A stretch of DNA of 64,000 nucleotides from Robiginitalea biformata HTCC2501 (lineage in GTDB: Bacteria > Bacteroidota > Bacteroidia > Flavobacteriales > Flavobacteriaceae), in the NCBI RefSeq assembly GCF_000024125.1, contig NC_013222.1, forward strand, positions 496,001-560,000, in the 5' to 3' direction. Below are positions 54,299 through 63,832 of this stretch, one piece after another. Each line of letters begins with the position of its first letter. Position 1 is the stretch's first letter. The notes below the pieces were generated by a model. It made no database searches and was not told the origin of the DNA. It saw nothing but the letters and a program-made list of their open reading frames with translations. A program made the position numbers and the translations under genes.

Positions 54299-54874
54299 TC
54301 AATTCAATTGCTGCGTGTACAGCGGTCGGGCATTAAACCGCCCCTTCAGGCGCATGCTCCGGCCGTTCTCGTCCATCAACAGCATATTCATGTTCCCGGC
54401 AACCTCTTCAAAACTCGACGCCGAGATTGAAATACTGCCGGATTCCGTAAAATACAGGGTGTTTTTTTCCTTAACGAGGTCCGCATAGCCGAACACCGTC
54501 CCCAGGCTGCTCAGGAATTCGTCCTTGGTGGATTCCACGCTGTACTGCTCGGCCCGGATAAACGCAGAGTCCTGGGACAGCGGGATAATGAATCCAAAGC
54601 CTTTGCCCTTTTGGGCGTTCGGGTTGATAAAATGCAATTTGAATACCGGGATCTGCCGGAATCCGGAATGCTGTTTGGCCAGTTCAAAATAAACCGGCCC
54701 CTCAAAGTATTCCACCTGGCCGTCCTGCAGGGAAGACAGCTGGTATTTGCCAGTGACCATCGGGCTTTCCGGCAACATATTTCCAGGGGTCATATAGGAG
54801 ATAATTCCCAGCACTACCAGGGACGTCAAAGCGACCCCCGCAATCCGGGTAATCCATTTTGTCCTCTGATTCAC
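54299..54874 (-). CDS. Membrane-anchored hypothetical protein, second gene of LytTR-site operon
   Basis: 191 residues from a GTG start that shares GTGA with the stop of the upstream gene. One N-terminal membrane anchor (about 10-28), then an extracytoplasmic beta-rich domain (VTGKYQLSSLQDGQVEYFEG, PVFKLHFINPNAQKGKGFGF) with a C-terminal strand region. No family recognised. Operon partner of the 74-residue protein; its promoter region holds LytTR-type repeats. Confidence 0.75.
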   Translation of the reverse strand: MNQRTKWITRIAGVALTSLVVLGIISYMTPGNMLPESPMVTGKYQLSSLQDGQVEYFEGPVYFELAKQHSGFRQIPVFKLHFINPNAQKGKGFGFIIPLSQDSAFIRAEQYSVESTKDEFLSSLGTVFGYADLVKEKNTLYFTESGSISISASSFEEVAGNMNMLLMDENGRSMRLKGRFNARPLYTQQLN

Positions 54875-55095
54875 GGATTCTCTTGGTTAGGTTCAATTCC
54901 CCGGACTTTTTCCAGCGGTGCCCCGGAAACCAGCGCGTCCGAACCCTCGTCGGAAACGGCAGCCGTCTCGGTTCCGTCCAGGACGCTGCCTTCCCCGTAG
55001 GTGGCCTTCCCGGACAGCACGGCCAGAACCAGCGCGGCAACCAACCCCAGGAAGTAATACAGACAGCGTTTCATCATCTTTTCCTTTATCTTCAT
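54871..55095 (-). CDS. Small single-pass membrane protein, first gene of LytTR-site operon
   Basis: 74 residues from the ATG at 55095 (MKIKEKMMKRCLYYFLGL); ATGs at 55077 and 55074 are alternatives. One membrane helix (about 9-28), then an acidic, disordered extracytoplasmic tail. Translationally coupled to the following 191-residue gene by a 4-nt overlap. The frame runs further upstream to 55284 but through the promoter region, so the short form is preferred. Confidence 0.6.
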   Translation of the reverse strand: MKIKEKMMKRCLYYFLGLVAALVLAVLSGKATYGEGSVLDGTETAAVSDEGSDALVSGAPLEKVRGIEPNQENP

Positions 55096-55142
55096 AATCT
55101 GCCGGCAATGTAATGCGTACATGCACCGGGCGGGGTCCAAAA

Positions 55143-55172
55143 TGTATAATCGGGCTGAAATCCTGTATAATC
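55143..55172 (-). promoter_or_regulatory. Paired 9-bp direct repeats, candidate LytTR binding site
   Basis: TGTATAATC occurs at 55143-55151 and again at 55164-55172, exactly 21 bp apart (12-nt spacer). LytTR-domain regulators bind two 9-bp direct repeats with 12-13 nt between. The site lies 48 nt before the minus-strand small-protein operon, and the LytTR gene itself starts at 55380 in the other direction. Target assignment is inferred. Confidence 0.55.
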
Positions 55173-55379
55173 CGCAACACCCCGTGCAGGCGATGCGCCC
55201 TCCCGGCCCTTTTGGGCGGACGCAACCCGCAATTTCAGGGGCCTGCCAGACCTTGCGGACCGGATTCATCCGATTTGCAACCATTCATAAACTGAAACCT
55301 GCAATCAACACAAGTTAACGCCCGGCCTGCCCCCCCGATCTTTAATTTTGTTTAAATTAGGACGTACGAAGTCAAAGTT

Positions 55380-56114
55380 ATGTTAGAGGCAGTCATTGTC
55401 GACGATGAAGAGAAAGCGCTCCAGAGCCTCCAGTGGGAACTGACCAATTTTTCGAATGAAATTTCGGTGGTTGCCTCCTTTACGGATGCCTACAAAGCGC
55501 TGAGTTACCTGGACAGCAACCAGCCGGATTGCCTGTTCCTGGATATTGAAATGCCGTCCATGGACGGCTTCCAGTTTATCCAGAAGATGCAGAACAGCGA
55601 TGTGGCCGTGGTTATCACCACAGCGTACAACCAATACGCCATCAAAGCCCTTAAAAACGAGGCCATCGACTACTTGTTGAAGCCCATCGATTCGGACGAC
55701 CTGGCGGATACCATCACCAAAATCCGGAAGCACCACGCCCGGGGCATGTCCGCCGAGCGCCTGGAACGGATCCTCCTGAACCACAACGCCACTTCTTCTC
55801 ACAAAAAGATTACTCTGAGTACGGACGGGAAATTGGTTTTCCTGGAAAACGACGATATCATCTATGCGGAATCCGACGGCAACTACAGCACCATCTACCT
55901 TTCCGACGGACATAAAATCGTCCTGACCAAAAAATTAAAGGAAGTGGGGGAATTGCTGCCTTCCGACACCTTTTTCCGGATACACAATTCCTTTATCATC
56001 AACTTAAACAAAATCAAGGAATTTCTTAAAACGGACGGGTACGTCATCCTCAAACCGAATCATAAAATCCCGGTTAGCCGACAAAAAAAGTCGGACTTCC
56101 TGGATATGATTTAA
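55380..56114 (+). CDS. LytTR-family response regulator
   Basis: 244 residues. Receiver domain (1-120) with acidic pocket VDDEEK, phosphoacceptor Asp55 in FLDIEMPSMDGF and Lys in LLKPI; LytTR DNA-binding domain (about 140-244) with IIYAESDGNYSTIYL and RIHNSFIINLNKI. It pairs with the LytS-like kinase gene 13 nt downstream. Direct repeats of LytTR geometry upstream of the divergent operon are a likely target. Confidence 0.95.
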   Translation: MLEAVIVDDEEKALQSLQWELTNFSNEISVVASFTDAYKALSYLDSNQPDCLFLDIEMPSMDGFQFIQKMQNSDVAVVITTAYNQYAIKALKNEAIDYLLKPIDSDDLADTITKIRKHHARGMSAERLERILLNHNATSSHKKITLSTDGKLVFLENDDIIYAESDGNYSTIYLSDGHKIVLTKKLKEVGELLPSDTFFRIHNSFIINLNKIKEFLKTDGYVILKPNHKIPVSRQKKSDFLDMI

Positions 56115-56127
56115 GCCGGCCCCCTCC

Positions 56128-58062
56128 ATGCGGAAACACCTTTTTAAAACCCTGCTCCATATTTGCATTGCCGCCATCTCTATGCAGGCGGCCGCCCAGG
56201 GTATCCCGAAAGATTTCCGCCAGCTTGCCGACAGCCTCATCCGTGCCCGGCCGGCAAACTACAGCGCCTATAAAACCGCCCTTGGGCCGTATTCCCAGGA
56301 TACGCTCCTTATGCAGTATTTTGTGCGGGAGGCCGAAATTGCGGCCTTTACCCCCGGGGCCATATACGGATATACCCAACTCGGGCTGCACTTTCAGAAC
56401 CTCTCCCAAAACGACCGGGCCCTGGACTACCTGGCCGTAGCGCTGGAAAAGGCCACCGAATCCAATAACCGCGAATTGCGGATTGTCGCCCTGAACCGGC
56501 TGGGAATGGCGTACCGGAAAATGGAAGCCATCAAATCCGCCCTGGATTATCACCAGGAAGCCCTGAGCCTAAGCGAATCGATTGCGGATCCCGGGGACTT
56601 TGTACTGCGGGAACGCAACACCGCCATCAACGGCATCGGGAATATTTACCGGATGCTGGAGCAGTACGGCCTGGCCATTGAGTATTTCCAGCGTTCCCTG
56701 GAGAACGACCAGGCGCTGGGAAACCTGGAGGGGCAGGTAGCCAATTACCAGAACATCGCGGAGTGCCTGGAAGCCCTCGGCGACCTCACGGGGGCCATGT
56801 CCTATTACGAGGACGCCCTCCGGGTGAACAAAAGCCTGGGCTCGGACCGGAGCGACGTCATTACCAGATACGGCATGGCCCACGTCCTTGCCCATGAGGA
56901 AAAAGCCGCGGAAGCCCTGGAAATTCTGGAGGCCATCCTGCCCAAAGCGCGGTCTTTTCGCGATCCCGAATTACTGGCCAACGTCTATGTGCAGCTCGGG
57001 TGGGTATTGTCCCGCCTGAAGCGTTACGACGAGGCCCGGGGCTACCTGCTCAACGGACTCAGGATTTCCGAAGAGCTGAATCTGCCGAGCAATATGGATT
57101 CCGCCAACCGCTACCTGCACGACATCGAAATGGCCCTGGGAAATTACCAGGCGGCCATTGAATTCTACAAGGCTTCCGTGGCTGCGCGGCGGATGATCTC
57201 GAACGACCTGAACCGCCGGTACGTTTACGAGATGATTTCCAAGTCCGAGGTAGATAAGCGAAAGGACCAGATAGAAATCCTCTCCAAGGAAAACGAGATC
57301 GTGAAGCTCCGGCTCCGGCGGAACCGGACCACGCTGCTGGTTGGCGCCCTGATGCTCGTGCTGATTACCCTGATCCTCTACATCCTGTACCGGCAGTACC
57401 AGTTGAACAGCGAAAAAAAAGTGCTCACCCTGGAACAGGCTATGCTCCGGAGCCAGATGAACCCGCATTTCCTCTTTAATTCGCTGAATTCCATTAAGCT
57501 CTACATCATCAACAACGAGCAGAAAAATGCCGTGCACTACCTGAACAAGTTCTCCAAACTCGTCCGGAAAATCCTGGAGGCATCCTCCCTGAAGGAAATC
57601 CCGCTGGCGGAGGAACTGGAAACGGTTGAACTGTATATGAATATCGAAAACATCCGGTTCAACAACGAGATTGACTTTGCCGTGGAGATGGATCCGGAGA
57701 TCAACCCGAGCCTGGTGAAAATTCCGTCGCTCATCCTGCAGCCATTCCTCGAAAATGCAATTTGGCACGGGCTTTCGTCAAAGGAGGGGGAGAAACGCAT
57801 CCGGATCCTGATCCGGCAGGAAGATTCCGGATATATCACCCTGGTGATCCGGGACAACGGCATCGGGCGGGCGGAAGCCGACAAGTTAAAACAGCGGCGG
57901 GTGCTCAAGCGGAAGTCTGTCGGGATCGACATAACGCGGGAGCGTCTTGCCAATTTTTCCAGGGATTACCAGTACAATTACACCATCGAAATCCGGGACC
58001 TTTTCGATGCGGACGGGAAATCTGCCGGGACCGAGGTGATCCTGAAAATCCCGACTATTTGA
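56128..58062 (+). CDS. LytS/YehU-type histidine kinase with TPR sensor domain
   Basis: 644 residues: signal peptide (1-24), extracytoplasmic tetratricopeptide repeats (about 60-380), one membrane helix (about 402-424), His_kinase domain with phosphoacceptor His447 in QMNPHFLFNSLNSI, and an ATPase domain (N box LQPFLENAIWHGL, DNGIG). The TPR array probably senses protein or peptide ligands in the periplasm. Partner of the LytTR regulator upstream. Its end overlaps the convergent DUF3109 gene by 8 nt. Confidence 0.95.
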   Translation: MRKHLFKTLLHICIAAISMQAAAQGIPKDFRQLADSLIRARPANYSAYKTALGPYSQDTLLMQYFVREAEIAAFTPGAIYGYTQLGLHFQNLSQNDRALDYLAVALEKATESNNRELRIVALNRLGMAYRKMEAIKSALDYHQEALSLSESIADPGDFVLRERNTAINGIGNIYRMLEQYGLAIEYFQRSLENDQALGNLEGQVANYQNIAECLEALGDLTGAMSYYEDALRVNKSLGSDRSDVITRYGMAHVLAHEEKAAEALEILEAILPKARSFRDPELLANVYVQLGWVLSRLKRYDEARGYLLNGLRISEELNLPSNMDSANRYLHDIEMALGNYQAAIEFYKASVAARRMISNDLNRRYVYEMISKSEVDKRKDQIEILSKENEIVKLRLRRNRTTLLVGALMLVLITLILYILYRQYQLNSEKKVLTLEQAMLRSQMNPHFLFNSLNSIKLYIINNEQKNAVHYLNKFSKLVRKILEASSLKEIPLAEELETVELYMNIENIRFNNEIDFAVEMDPEINPSLVKIPSLILQPFLENAIWHGLSSKEGEKRIRILIRQEDSGYITLVIRDNGIGRAEADKLKQRRVLKRKSVGIDITRERLANFSRDYQYNYTIEIRDLFDADGKSAGTEVILKIPTI

Positions 58063-58621
58063 GGTGTTTCTCCGCCACGGATTCCAGCTCTTCGTACCAC
58101 GCCTCCCCAAATTTTCGAACCAAGGCCTCCCGGACAAATTTGTAAATCGGCACCCGGGTGGCTTCCCCCAGGGAACAGGCCGGGTCGCAGATGTGCCACT
58201 GATGGTAATTCACAGCGGTCAGGGCCGTGTACTCCCGGATACGCACCGGGTAGAGGTGGCAGGACAGGGGTTTCTTCCAATCGATAGCCCCCTCCCGGTG
58301 GGCCGCCTCGATACCGCATAGCGCGGTCTCCCCGGAATACACGACATAGGCGCATTCGTTCCCGTCTACCAGCGGGGTCTCCCACTCCCCGTCGGATCCG
58401 CGGACATAGGGCCCCTGGGCCTCAATCGCCTTCCGGCCCTCGTCCCGAAGAAACGGCCGCACGCGGGTGTAGATTTTCTCCAGGATACCGCGCTCCTCCT
58501 CTGCAACCGGGGCGCCGGCACTCCCGTCCACGCAACAGGCGCCCTTGCACGCCTGCAGGTCGCAAACAAAATGCTTCTCAAAAAGCTCCTCCGAGACTAC
58601 CGTTTTACCCAGTTCAAACAT
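58055..58621 (-). CDS. DUF3109 cysteine-rich protein
   Basis: 188 residues with the family cysteines: FVCDLQACKGACC at 19-30, NECAYVVYSGETALCGIE in the middle, LSCHLYPVRI and ICDPACSLG. Conserved cysteines of this YkgJ-like family probably bind an iron-sulphur cluster or zinc. Function unknown. Convergent with the kinase gene. Confidence 0.9.
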   Translation of the reverse strand: MFELGKTVVSEELFEKHFVCDLQACKGACCVDGSAGAPVAEEERGILEKIYTRVRPFLRDEGRKAIEAQGPYVRGSDGEWETPLVDGNECAYVVYSGETALCGIEAAHREGAIDWKKPLSCHLYPVRIREYTALTAVNYHQWHICDPACSLGEATRVPIYKFVREALVRKFGEAWYEELESVAEKHLK

Positions 58622-58694
58622 CGGTTGGAAATTTGGACAAAGATATTCTTTTCAACCTGAAATCCGGGAGTGGAAAATTCCCGTATAACCACTA

Positions 58695-58723
58695 TTGGAA
58701 TCTCCGGATTCCCATTACATTTG
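58695..58723 (+). promoter_or_regulatory. Promoter of the MarC gene
   Basis: TTG (58695-58697), 18 nt, TACATTTG (58716-58723): full Bacteroidota -33/-7 pattern, 21 nt before the ATG at 58745. Confidence 0.75.
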
Positions 58724-58744
58724 CGCCGCAAAAAATCGAGCACT

Positions 58745-59317
58745 ATGAACTTTAATTTCCGCGAAATCGCCACCGCCACCATGATCCTCTTTGCCGTAAT
58801 CGATATTGTCGGCAGCGTCCCGATCATCATCGACCTGCGGAAGAAGGCCGGGCATATCCAGTCCGGCAAGGCCACGCTGGTTGCCGCAATTATCATGGTT
58901 GCCTTCCTGTTTGTCGGGGAGGAAATCCTCAAGCTGATCGGTATCGACGTAAATTCCTTTGCCGTGGCCGGTTCGTTTGTGCTCTTTTTCCTGGCCATCG
59001 AGATGATCCTCGGCATCACCCTGTACCGGGACGAGGCCCCGGAGGCTGCATCCATCGTTCCCCTGGCCTTCCCGCTGATTGCCGGGGCGGGCACCATGAC
59101 GTCGCTGTTGTCCCTGCGGGCCGAATTCGATGTGGTAAATATCATTGTGGCTATTGTCGCGAACTGTATCTTTGTATACGGGGTGTTAAAAGCCTCCTCC
59201 CGGATCGAGCGGGTCCTCGGCCAAAACGGCCTGAGCGTTATCCGCAAGGTTTTCGGGGTGATCCTGCTGGCCATCTCGGTGAAGCTGTTCGCGACAAACA
59301 TCAACGGGCTGTTTTAA
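58745..59317 (+). CDS. MarC-family membrane protein
   Basis: 190 residues from the ATG at 58745 (MNFNFREIATATMILFAVID), set by the promoter, with six hydrophobic segments. MarC motif region: FAVIDIVGSVPIIIDL, AGSFVLFFLAIEMILGI and PLAFPLIAGAGTMTSLLSL. The family's transport substrate is not established; an early link to antibiotic resistance was not confirmed. Single gene followed by a small membrane protein gene 49 nt on. Confidence 0.92.
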   Translation: MNFNFREIATATMILFAVIDIVGSVPIIIDLRKKAGHIQSGKATLVAAIIMVAFLFVGEEILKLIGIDVNSFAVAGSFVLFFLAIEMILGITLYRDEAPEAASIVPLAFPLIAGAGTMTSLLSLRAEFDVVNIIVAIVANCIFVYGVLKASSRIERVLGQNGLSVIRKVFGVILLAISVKLFATNINGLF

Positions 59318-59366
59318 AGCAGCCCGCTGCCTGCCGGGACCTGCGGGTCAATAAAACCGTATTCCG

Positions 59367-59570
59367 ATGAATAGAATCTTATTGATAGTCCTGATTGTAC
59401 TGGCCCTGGCGCTGATCGTCTTTAACATCACCATGGTGGATATGCAAGACCCGCTGGAAGGGGATAGTCTTGTGGCACTCATCGGCATTGCAGCCGCCTT
59501 ATGCGCCATTGTGCTGTTGCTGATCTACCAAACCTCCCGGCGTATCCAGAAAAAACTGGACGGGGAATAA
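59367..59570 (+). CDS. Small two-helix membrane protein
   Basis: 67 residues: hydrophobic segments at about 3-23 and 35-54 with a short acidic loop (DMQDPLEGD) and a basic end. Proteins of this look are widely seen in Flavobacteriia but I know no function. Confidence 0.75.
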   Translation: MNRILLIVLIVLALALIVFNITMVDMQDPLEGDSLVALIGIAAALCAIVLLLIYQTSRRIQKKLDGE

Positions 59571-59625
59571 ACGCAGCCCGGGCTGGCCCCTTATGGACGG
59601 CAGGGCTGGCTTATAACGGGAAACT

Positions 59626-61260
59626 TCAGCTATCCGGCCGGGACTCCGGCCCCTCCTCCGGGTTGAGCCTGGGCCGGTCCAGGTCGCGCACCTTTAACAG
59701 CATCGCGTCCGTAGGCGCCAGGATTCGCGCCTTCATGTCCGGCGAAAAGAGCTGCTCGGCGATCCCCGCCTTGATGTAGGTCTTCAGCAAATCCTCGTGC
59801 TCGTAGTAGTCGATGCGCAAATTGAAGGCCGAGAGGAAATCCACCATGTGCTCAAAGAGGATATCGTCGGTGCGGAACTCCCGGTAGAAACGCATCTCGT
59901 CGTAATCCGCGTAGCGGTTGCGGTCTTCTTCCAGGTGGTCAAAGACAAAGCGGGAAAAATAGCCGCGGGAATCCAGGGCTGCCAGCGCCTCTTCCTCATT
60001 GCTGCCAATGGCCACAAAAACATCCGGGACGATGCCGCCGCCCCCGTAAACCACCTTCCCGCCGGGCGTGGTGAATTTCAGGGAGTCGGCCACCCGGATA
60101 CTGTCTACCGAGGTGAGTTCCCCGTTGTGGTAACGCTCGGTGAACCGGTCGTAGTAGTCCTGGCTCCCGTTCTGGTAATCGCGCTGGATGGAGCGGCCTG
60201 TGGGCGTGTAGTACCGGGATACCGTGAGCCGTACGGCCGAGCCGTCGCCCAGGTCCATTTCGCGTTGCACGAGCCCCTTGCCAAAGGATCGCCGCCCGAC
60301 GATCGTGCCTACGTCGTTGTCCTGCAGGGCCCCGGCGATGATCTCGGAAGCCGAGGCAGACCGCTCGTTGATCAGTACATAGACCGGTTTGTTTTCAAAC
60401 CGGCCCCGGGAAGTGGCGTAGATGGAATCCGTCTGGCCTTTCTTGTTCCGGGTAAAGAGGATCAGTTTGCCCTCCGGCAGGAAGGCGTCGGCAATGCGTT
60501 CGGCCACGTTCAGATACCCCCCCGGGTTGTCCCGGAGGTCCAGGGTGAGTTTCTTGGCGCCGAGCTGTTGCAACTTCCGTAAGGCAGCGTCAAACTCGTC
60601 GAAAGTGGTCTCGGCAAAACGGTTCATCCGGATATAGCCCATGTCCGAAGTCAGCATGTAACTCGCATCGATGCTGCGGATCGGGATCCGGTCGCGACGC
60701 AGGTTGACGCTAAAGAGCCGGTCCTCGGTTTTGCGGTATACCTGCAGTTTGACGGAACTGCCTTCCTGCCCCTTGAGCCGGGAGACGATCTGCCCGTCGG
60801 GTATCCGGCGCCCGTAGAGCGTATCCCCGTCGGCCAGCAAAATTTTATCTCCGGGCTGAAGGCCTGCGCGCTGGCTGGGCCCCCCGGGAATCGTCCGGGT
60901 AACGGTAATGGTATCCCGGAAAGTGTAGAAGTTGATCCCGATCCCGACAAAGTCGCCCTTCATGTTCTCGGAAACCCGCTTCATCTCGGATTTCGGGATG
61001 TAGACGGAATGCGGGTCGAGTTTGTCCAGGATGTTGTTCACCGTCACATCGACGATACTGTCGGTATCCACCTCATCGACGTACTCGTAATCGATATAGT
61101 CGATGAGCCTGTTGAGTTTGTCCTTTTTGGAATTGGTCGTAAAGAGTTTCTCCGGGGTATCGTTGAAGTGCAGTTTCCCGCCCACAAAAATCCCCAGAGC
61201 CAGGGCAAAGGCCACGACTGCCGGTCCGATGTAATAGCTTTTCTTCAAATCATTCTTCAT
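59626..61260 (-). CDS. C-terminal processing protease (S41 family)
   Basis: 544 residues: N-terminal membrane anchor (about 9-28), PDZ domain (about 95-185), then the S41 core with catalytic Ser303 (SASASEI) and Lys328 (SFGKG), as in CtpA/Tsp. It trims or degrades envelope proteins from their C-terminus. The 3' part (about 400-544) is long for the family and helical. Overlaps the dCMP deaminase gene upstream by 11 nt. Confidence 0.94.
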   Translation of the reverse strand: MKNDLKKSYYIGPAVVAFALALGIFVGGKLHFNDTPEKLFTTNSKKDKLNRLIDYIDYEYVDEVDTDSIVDVTVNNILDKLDPHSVYIPKSEMKRVSENMKGDFVGIGINFYTFRDTITVTRTIPGGPSQRAGLQPGDKILLADGDTLYGRRIPDGQIVSRLKGQEGSSVKLQVYRKTEDRLFSVNLRRDRIPIRSIDASYMLTSDMGYIRMNRFAETTFDEFDAALRKLQQLGAKKLTLDLRDNPGGYLNVAERIADAFLPEGKLILFTRNKKGQTDSIYATSRGRFENKPVYVLINERSASASEIIAGALQDNDVGTIVGRRSFGKGLVQREMDLGDGSAVRLTVSRYYTPTGRSIQRDYQNGSQDYYDRFTERYHNGELTSVDSIRVADSLKFTTPGGKVVYGGGGIVPDVFVAIGSNEEEALAALDSRGYFSRFVFDHLEEDRNRYADYDEMRFYREFRTDDILFEHMVDFLSAFNLRIDYYEHEDLLKTYIKAGIAEQLFSPDMKARILAPTDAMLLKVRDLDRPRLNPEEGPESRPDS

Positions 61261-61702
61261 TTACGGCCACCCCGATGTCGATAACCGGCAAATGGACGAG
61301 TTCCACCCCGGCCCGCGCCAAAAACTGCAACCCGGAATCGTCCTTGTAGGCCTTCTGGTATACCACCCGTCGGATTCCGCACTGGTGGATCAGCTTGCTG
61401 CACTCCCTGCAGGGGGACAGGGTAATATAGAGGGTTGCCCCTTCGCAGGACTGCGTGGAGGAGGCCACCTTGGAAATCGCATTGGCCTCGGCGTGCAGCA
61501 CGTACCACTTGGTATAGCCCTCCTCGTCTTCGCAGAAATTCTCAAATCCGGAGGGGGTGCCGTTGTACCCGTCGGAGATGATCATCCGTTCCCGGACGAT
61601 GATGGCCCCCACCTGTTTGCGCCGGCAGTAGGAAAGCTTGCCCCATTCGTTCGCCATGCGCAGGTATGCCTTGTCGTATTTCTCCTGTTTTTTCTCCTTC
61701 AC
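61250..61702 (-). CDS. dCMP deaminase
   Basis: 150 residues with the zinc site His70-Ala-Glu72 (VLHAEANAI) and SPCRECS (Cys98, Cys101), and the substrate motif YNGTPSGFENFCED typical of dCMP deaminases. It makes dUMP from dCMP for dTMP synthesis. First gene of a two-gene operon with the protease. Confidence 0.93.
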   Translation of the reverse strand: MKEKKQEKYDKAYLRMANEWGKLSYCRRKQVGAIIVRERMIISDGYNGTPSGFENFCEDEEGYTKWYVLHAEANAISKVASSTQSCEGATLYITLSPCRECSKLIHQCGIRRVVYQKAYKDDSGLQFLARAGVELVHLPVIDIGVAVNEE

Positions 61703-61806
61703 TCTATTGGTATAACGCGGCCAGAAAAAATTTCGTGCGGGAAAGCACTAATATACCCGCTTTTGGGATGGCTTACAACCTCGCCCGGGTTAATATTAAG
61801 TGAAAA

Positions 61807-62394
61807 TCACAAGGGCCATGCCCCGATCAGCAGCGCGGTGGAAATCCCCACAATGGCCAGGCTGGCCAAACGGATATACCAGGCAGTAGGGGCGCGCAGC
61901 CGCTCCACCACCAGATAGGTAACCCCCAGCACCACTACCAGGACCAGCAACTGGGCCGCTTCGATCCCGAGGGCAAACCCCAGCAACGGGCCGGTTTTCT
62001 CGGACTCCCCGGACATCAGCATCCGGAAGTAATTGGAAAAACCCAGGCCGTGGATGAGCCCGAACAACCCGGTGGAAACCAGGTGCACCCGGAAAGCCGC
62101 CTGCCGGTCCGGGCCGGCGCCCGTCAACAGCAGGTTGAACAGGGCGGTCAGCAGAATGGTCAGCGGGATCAGAAACTCCACCCATCCGGCATCCGCATCC
62201 ACCACCCCGTATGCGGCCAGGGCCAGGGACAAACAATGGGACACCGTAAAGAGCGTCGCCAGCCAGAACACCCGCTTCCAGTAGCGATAGGTAAACGGCA
62301 GGGCCAGGGCCGTCAGAAAAAGCACGTGGTCGTAGCCCTGCGGGTCCAGCACATGCAGGAACCCCAATTCCCCGTACATCCAGAAATTCTCCAT
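61807..62394 (-). CDS. HupE/UreJ-family membrane protein
   Basis: 195 residues, six or seven hydrophobic segments. Family motif at the start: GFLHVLDPQGYDHVLFLTALA, and GLFGLIHGLGFSNYF with conserved histidines that may bind a metal. HupE and UreJ carry nickel or cobalt in some bacteria, but the Bacteroidota group is not characterised and no hydrogenase or urease genes are near. Confidence 0.9.
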   Translation of the reverse strand: MENFWMYGELGFLHVLDPQGYDHVLFLTALALPFTYRYWKRVFWLATLFTVSHCLSLALAAYGVVDADAGWVEFLIPLTILLTALFNLLLTGAGPDRQAAFRVHLVSTGLFGLIHGLGFSNYFRMLMSGESEKTGPLLGFALGIEAAQLLVLVVVLGVTYLVVERLRAPTAWYIRLASLAIVGISTALLIGAWPL

Positions 62395-62479
62395 CCTGTT
62401 GTTATTTCAAAAATTCTTGTGCGCCCCGATATGCGAAAGGTGCATTGGCCAGAAACGGCCCGGTATCCGGGGCCGCCGC

Positions 62480-63205
62480 TTAAATTCCCCGTTCCTGCTG
62501 GATGGCCTCATAGGCCTTCTGCACCTCCTTGAATTTTTCTTCGGCCCCGCGCTTGATGGCCTCGTCCTGGGTGTTGACCCGATCCGGATGGTACTTTTTG
62601 GCCATATTCCGGTAGGCCTTTTTCACCTCTTCGTCCGTGGCAGTGCGTTCAATCTCCAGGATTTTATAGGCGTTGTCCGCAGATTCGACAAACATCGCCA
62701 TGATGCTTTCAAAATCCGTGGCCCCTATTTGCAGGTATCCCGCCAACTCCCTGAGTTTGCGGATTTCCGCCTCGCTCACGTGCCCGTCCGCCTGCGCGAT
62801 CCCGAACAGGAAGTGGACCAGTTGCAACCGCACCTCATAGCGCGTCCGCTGGTTCAGGTAGGCGCAGATCCGCTGGCCGGAAATTTCCCGTTTTTTGATG
62901 ACCTCGTTAAACGTCCTGAAAATGGCATTGGCCTTCTCCTTCCCGTAGGTGGCGAGGAAATACTGGCGCACGTAGTCGAGTTCCTGCTGGCTCACGCGCC
63001 CATCCGCCTTGATAACGATGGAGCAGAGCGACAACAGGTTCAGCTCAAAGTCGGCCGGGGATACCTTTTGCCGGGTAAAATCGGTAAACACCGTCCCGCC
63101 GCTGCGACTGGCCCCGTCTATCAGGCTCCCGATCAGGAACCCGATAATGGCCCCCGGCAGCCGGAGGAAGAGGTACCCGACGAAAGCGCCAAACCATTTG
63201 ATCAT
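62480..63205 (-). CDS. TerB-like and DnaJ-domain protein (DjlA-like)
   Basis: 241 residues from the ATG at 63205 ([14 protein letters not shown]), chosen because the promoter -7 element lies just upstream. N-terminal membrane helix with glycines ([18 protein letters not shown]), TerB-type helical domain (about 45-160), then a C-terminal J domain (about 175-240) with the HPD tripeptide (YHPDRVN). DjlA-type proteins recruit DnaK at the membrane. Confidence 0.92.
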   Translation of the reverse strand: MIKWFGAFVGYLFLRLPGAIIGFLIGSLIDGASRSGGTVFTDFTRQKVSPADFELNLLSLCSIVIKADGRVSQQELDYVRQYFLATYGKEKANAIFRTFNEVIKKREISGQRICAYLNQRTRYEVRLQLVHFLFGIAQADGHVSEAEIRKLRELAGYLQIGATDFESIMAMFVESADNAYKILEIERTATDEEVKKAYRNMAKKYHPDRVNTQDEAIKRGAEEKFKEVQKAYEAIQQERGI

Positions 63206-63221
63206 CCGGAAAAATTTTTGG

Positions 63222-63229
63222 CAAAGATA
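63222..63229 (-). promoter_or_regulatory. -7 promoter element of the DjlA-like gene
   Basis: TATCTTTG on the minus strand fits TAnnTTTG, 16 nt before the ATG at 63205; an earlier in-frame ATG at 63235 lies upstream of it and so cannot be the start. Confidence 0.65.
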
Positions 63230-63322
63230 GCGCATTGCCCCGGAATGCCGCAGCGGGCGGATAAGCGGTTCCCGGGTCCTGTAATTACCTGTGCCCCTTA
63301 TGGTAAAGTGACGTCCTTTTCG

Positions 63323-63330
63323 TACCTTTG
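63323..63330 (+). promoter_or_regulatory. -7 promoter element of the bacilliredoxin gene
   Basis: TACCTTTG (TAnnTTTG), 28 nt before the ATG. No -33 TTTG seen. Confidence 0.6.
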
Positions 63331-63358
63331 CACTTTAGAAATTCCATAAAAAAATACT

Positions 63359-63769
63359 ATGTACCCTACAGAACTCGTAAAACCCATGCGGGAAGACCTC
63401 TCCACCGCCGGCTTTGAAGAACTTTTCACGGCCGAGGAAGTAGAGGCAGCTATAAAACAACCCGGTACCGTACTGGTAGTCGTCAATTCGGTTTGCGGCT
63501 GTGCCGCCGCCAACGCGCGCCCTGCCGCCAAGCTGAGCCTGCAGAACGGCAAGACCCCGGACCGCCTGGTCACTGTATTCGCAGGAGTGGACCGGGAAGC
63601 CGTAGATGCCGCCCGCAGCCTGATGGTGCCATTCCCGCCTTCTTCGCCCAGCATGGGCCTCTTCAAGGACGGGGAACTCGTACATATGATCGAACGCCAC
63701 CATATCGAAGGCCGCCCGGCGGAGATGATCGCCGAGAACCTGACCCAGGCGTACGACGAATTCTGCTGA
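63359..63769 (+). CDS. Bacilliredoxin (BrxA/BrxB family)
   Basis: 136 residues, thioredoxin-like fold with the CGC active site (Cys46-Gly-Cys48 in VNSVCGCAAANARP), plus a C-terminal Cys136. In Bacillus these proteins remove bacillithiol from mixed disulphides; Bacteroidota members are assigned to the same family, many of these bacteria also making bacillithiol. Single gene with its own promoter and terminator. Confidence 0.93.
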   Translation: MYPTELVKPMREDLSTAGFEELFTAEEVEAAIKQPGTVLVVVNSVCGCAAANARPAAKLSLQNGKTPDRLVTVFAGVDREAVDAARSLMVPFPPSSPSMGLFKDGELVHMIERHHIEGRPAEMIAENLTQAYDEFC

Positions 63770-63832
63770 TAAGCTGCTGTCGCTGTATTCAGCTCCAAAC
63801 GCAACGGGGCCCCGACAGATTTGAAACAAGAG

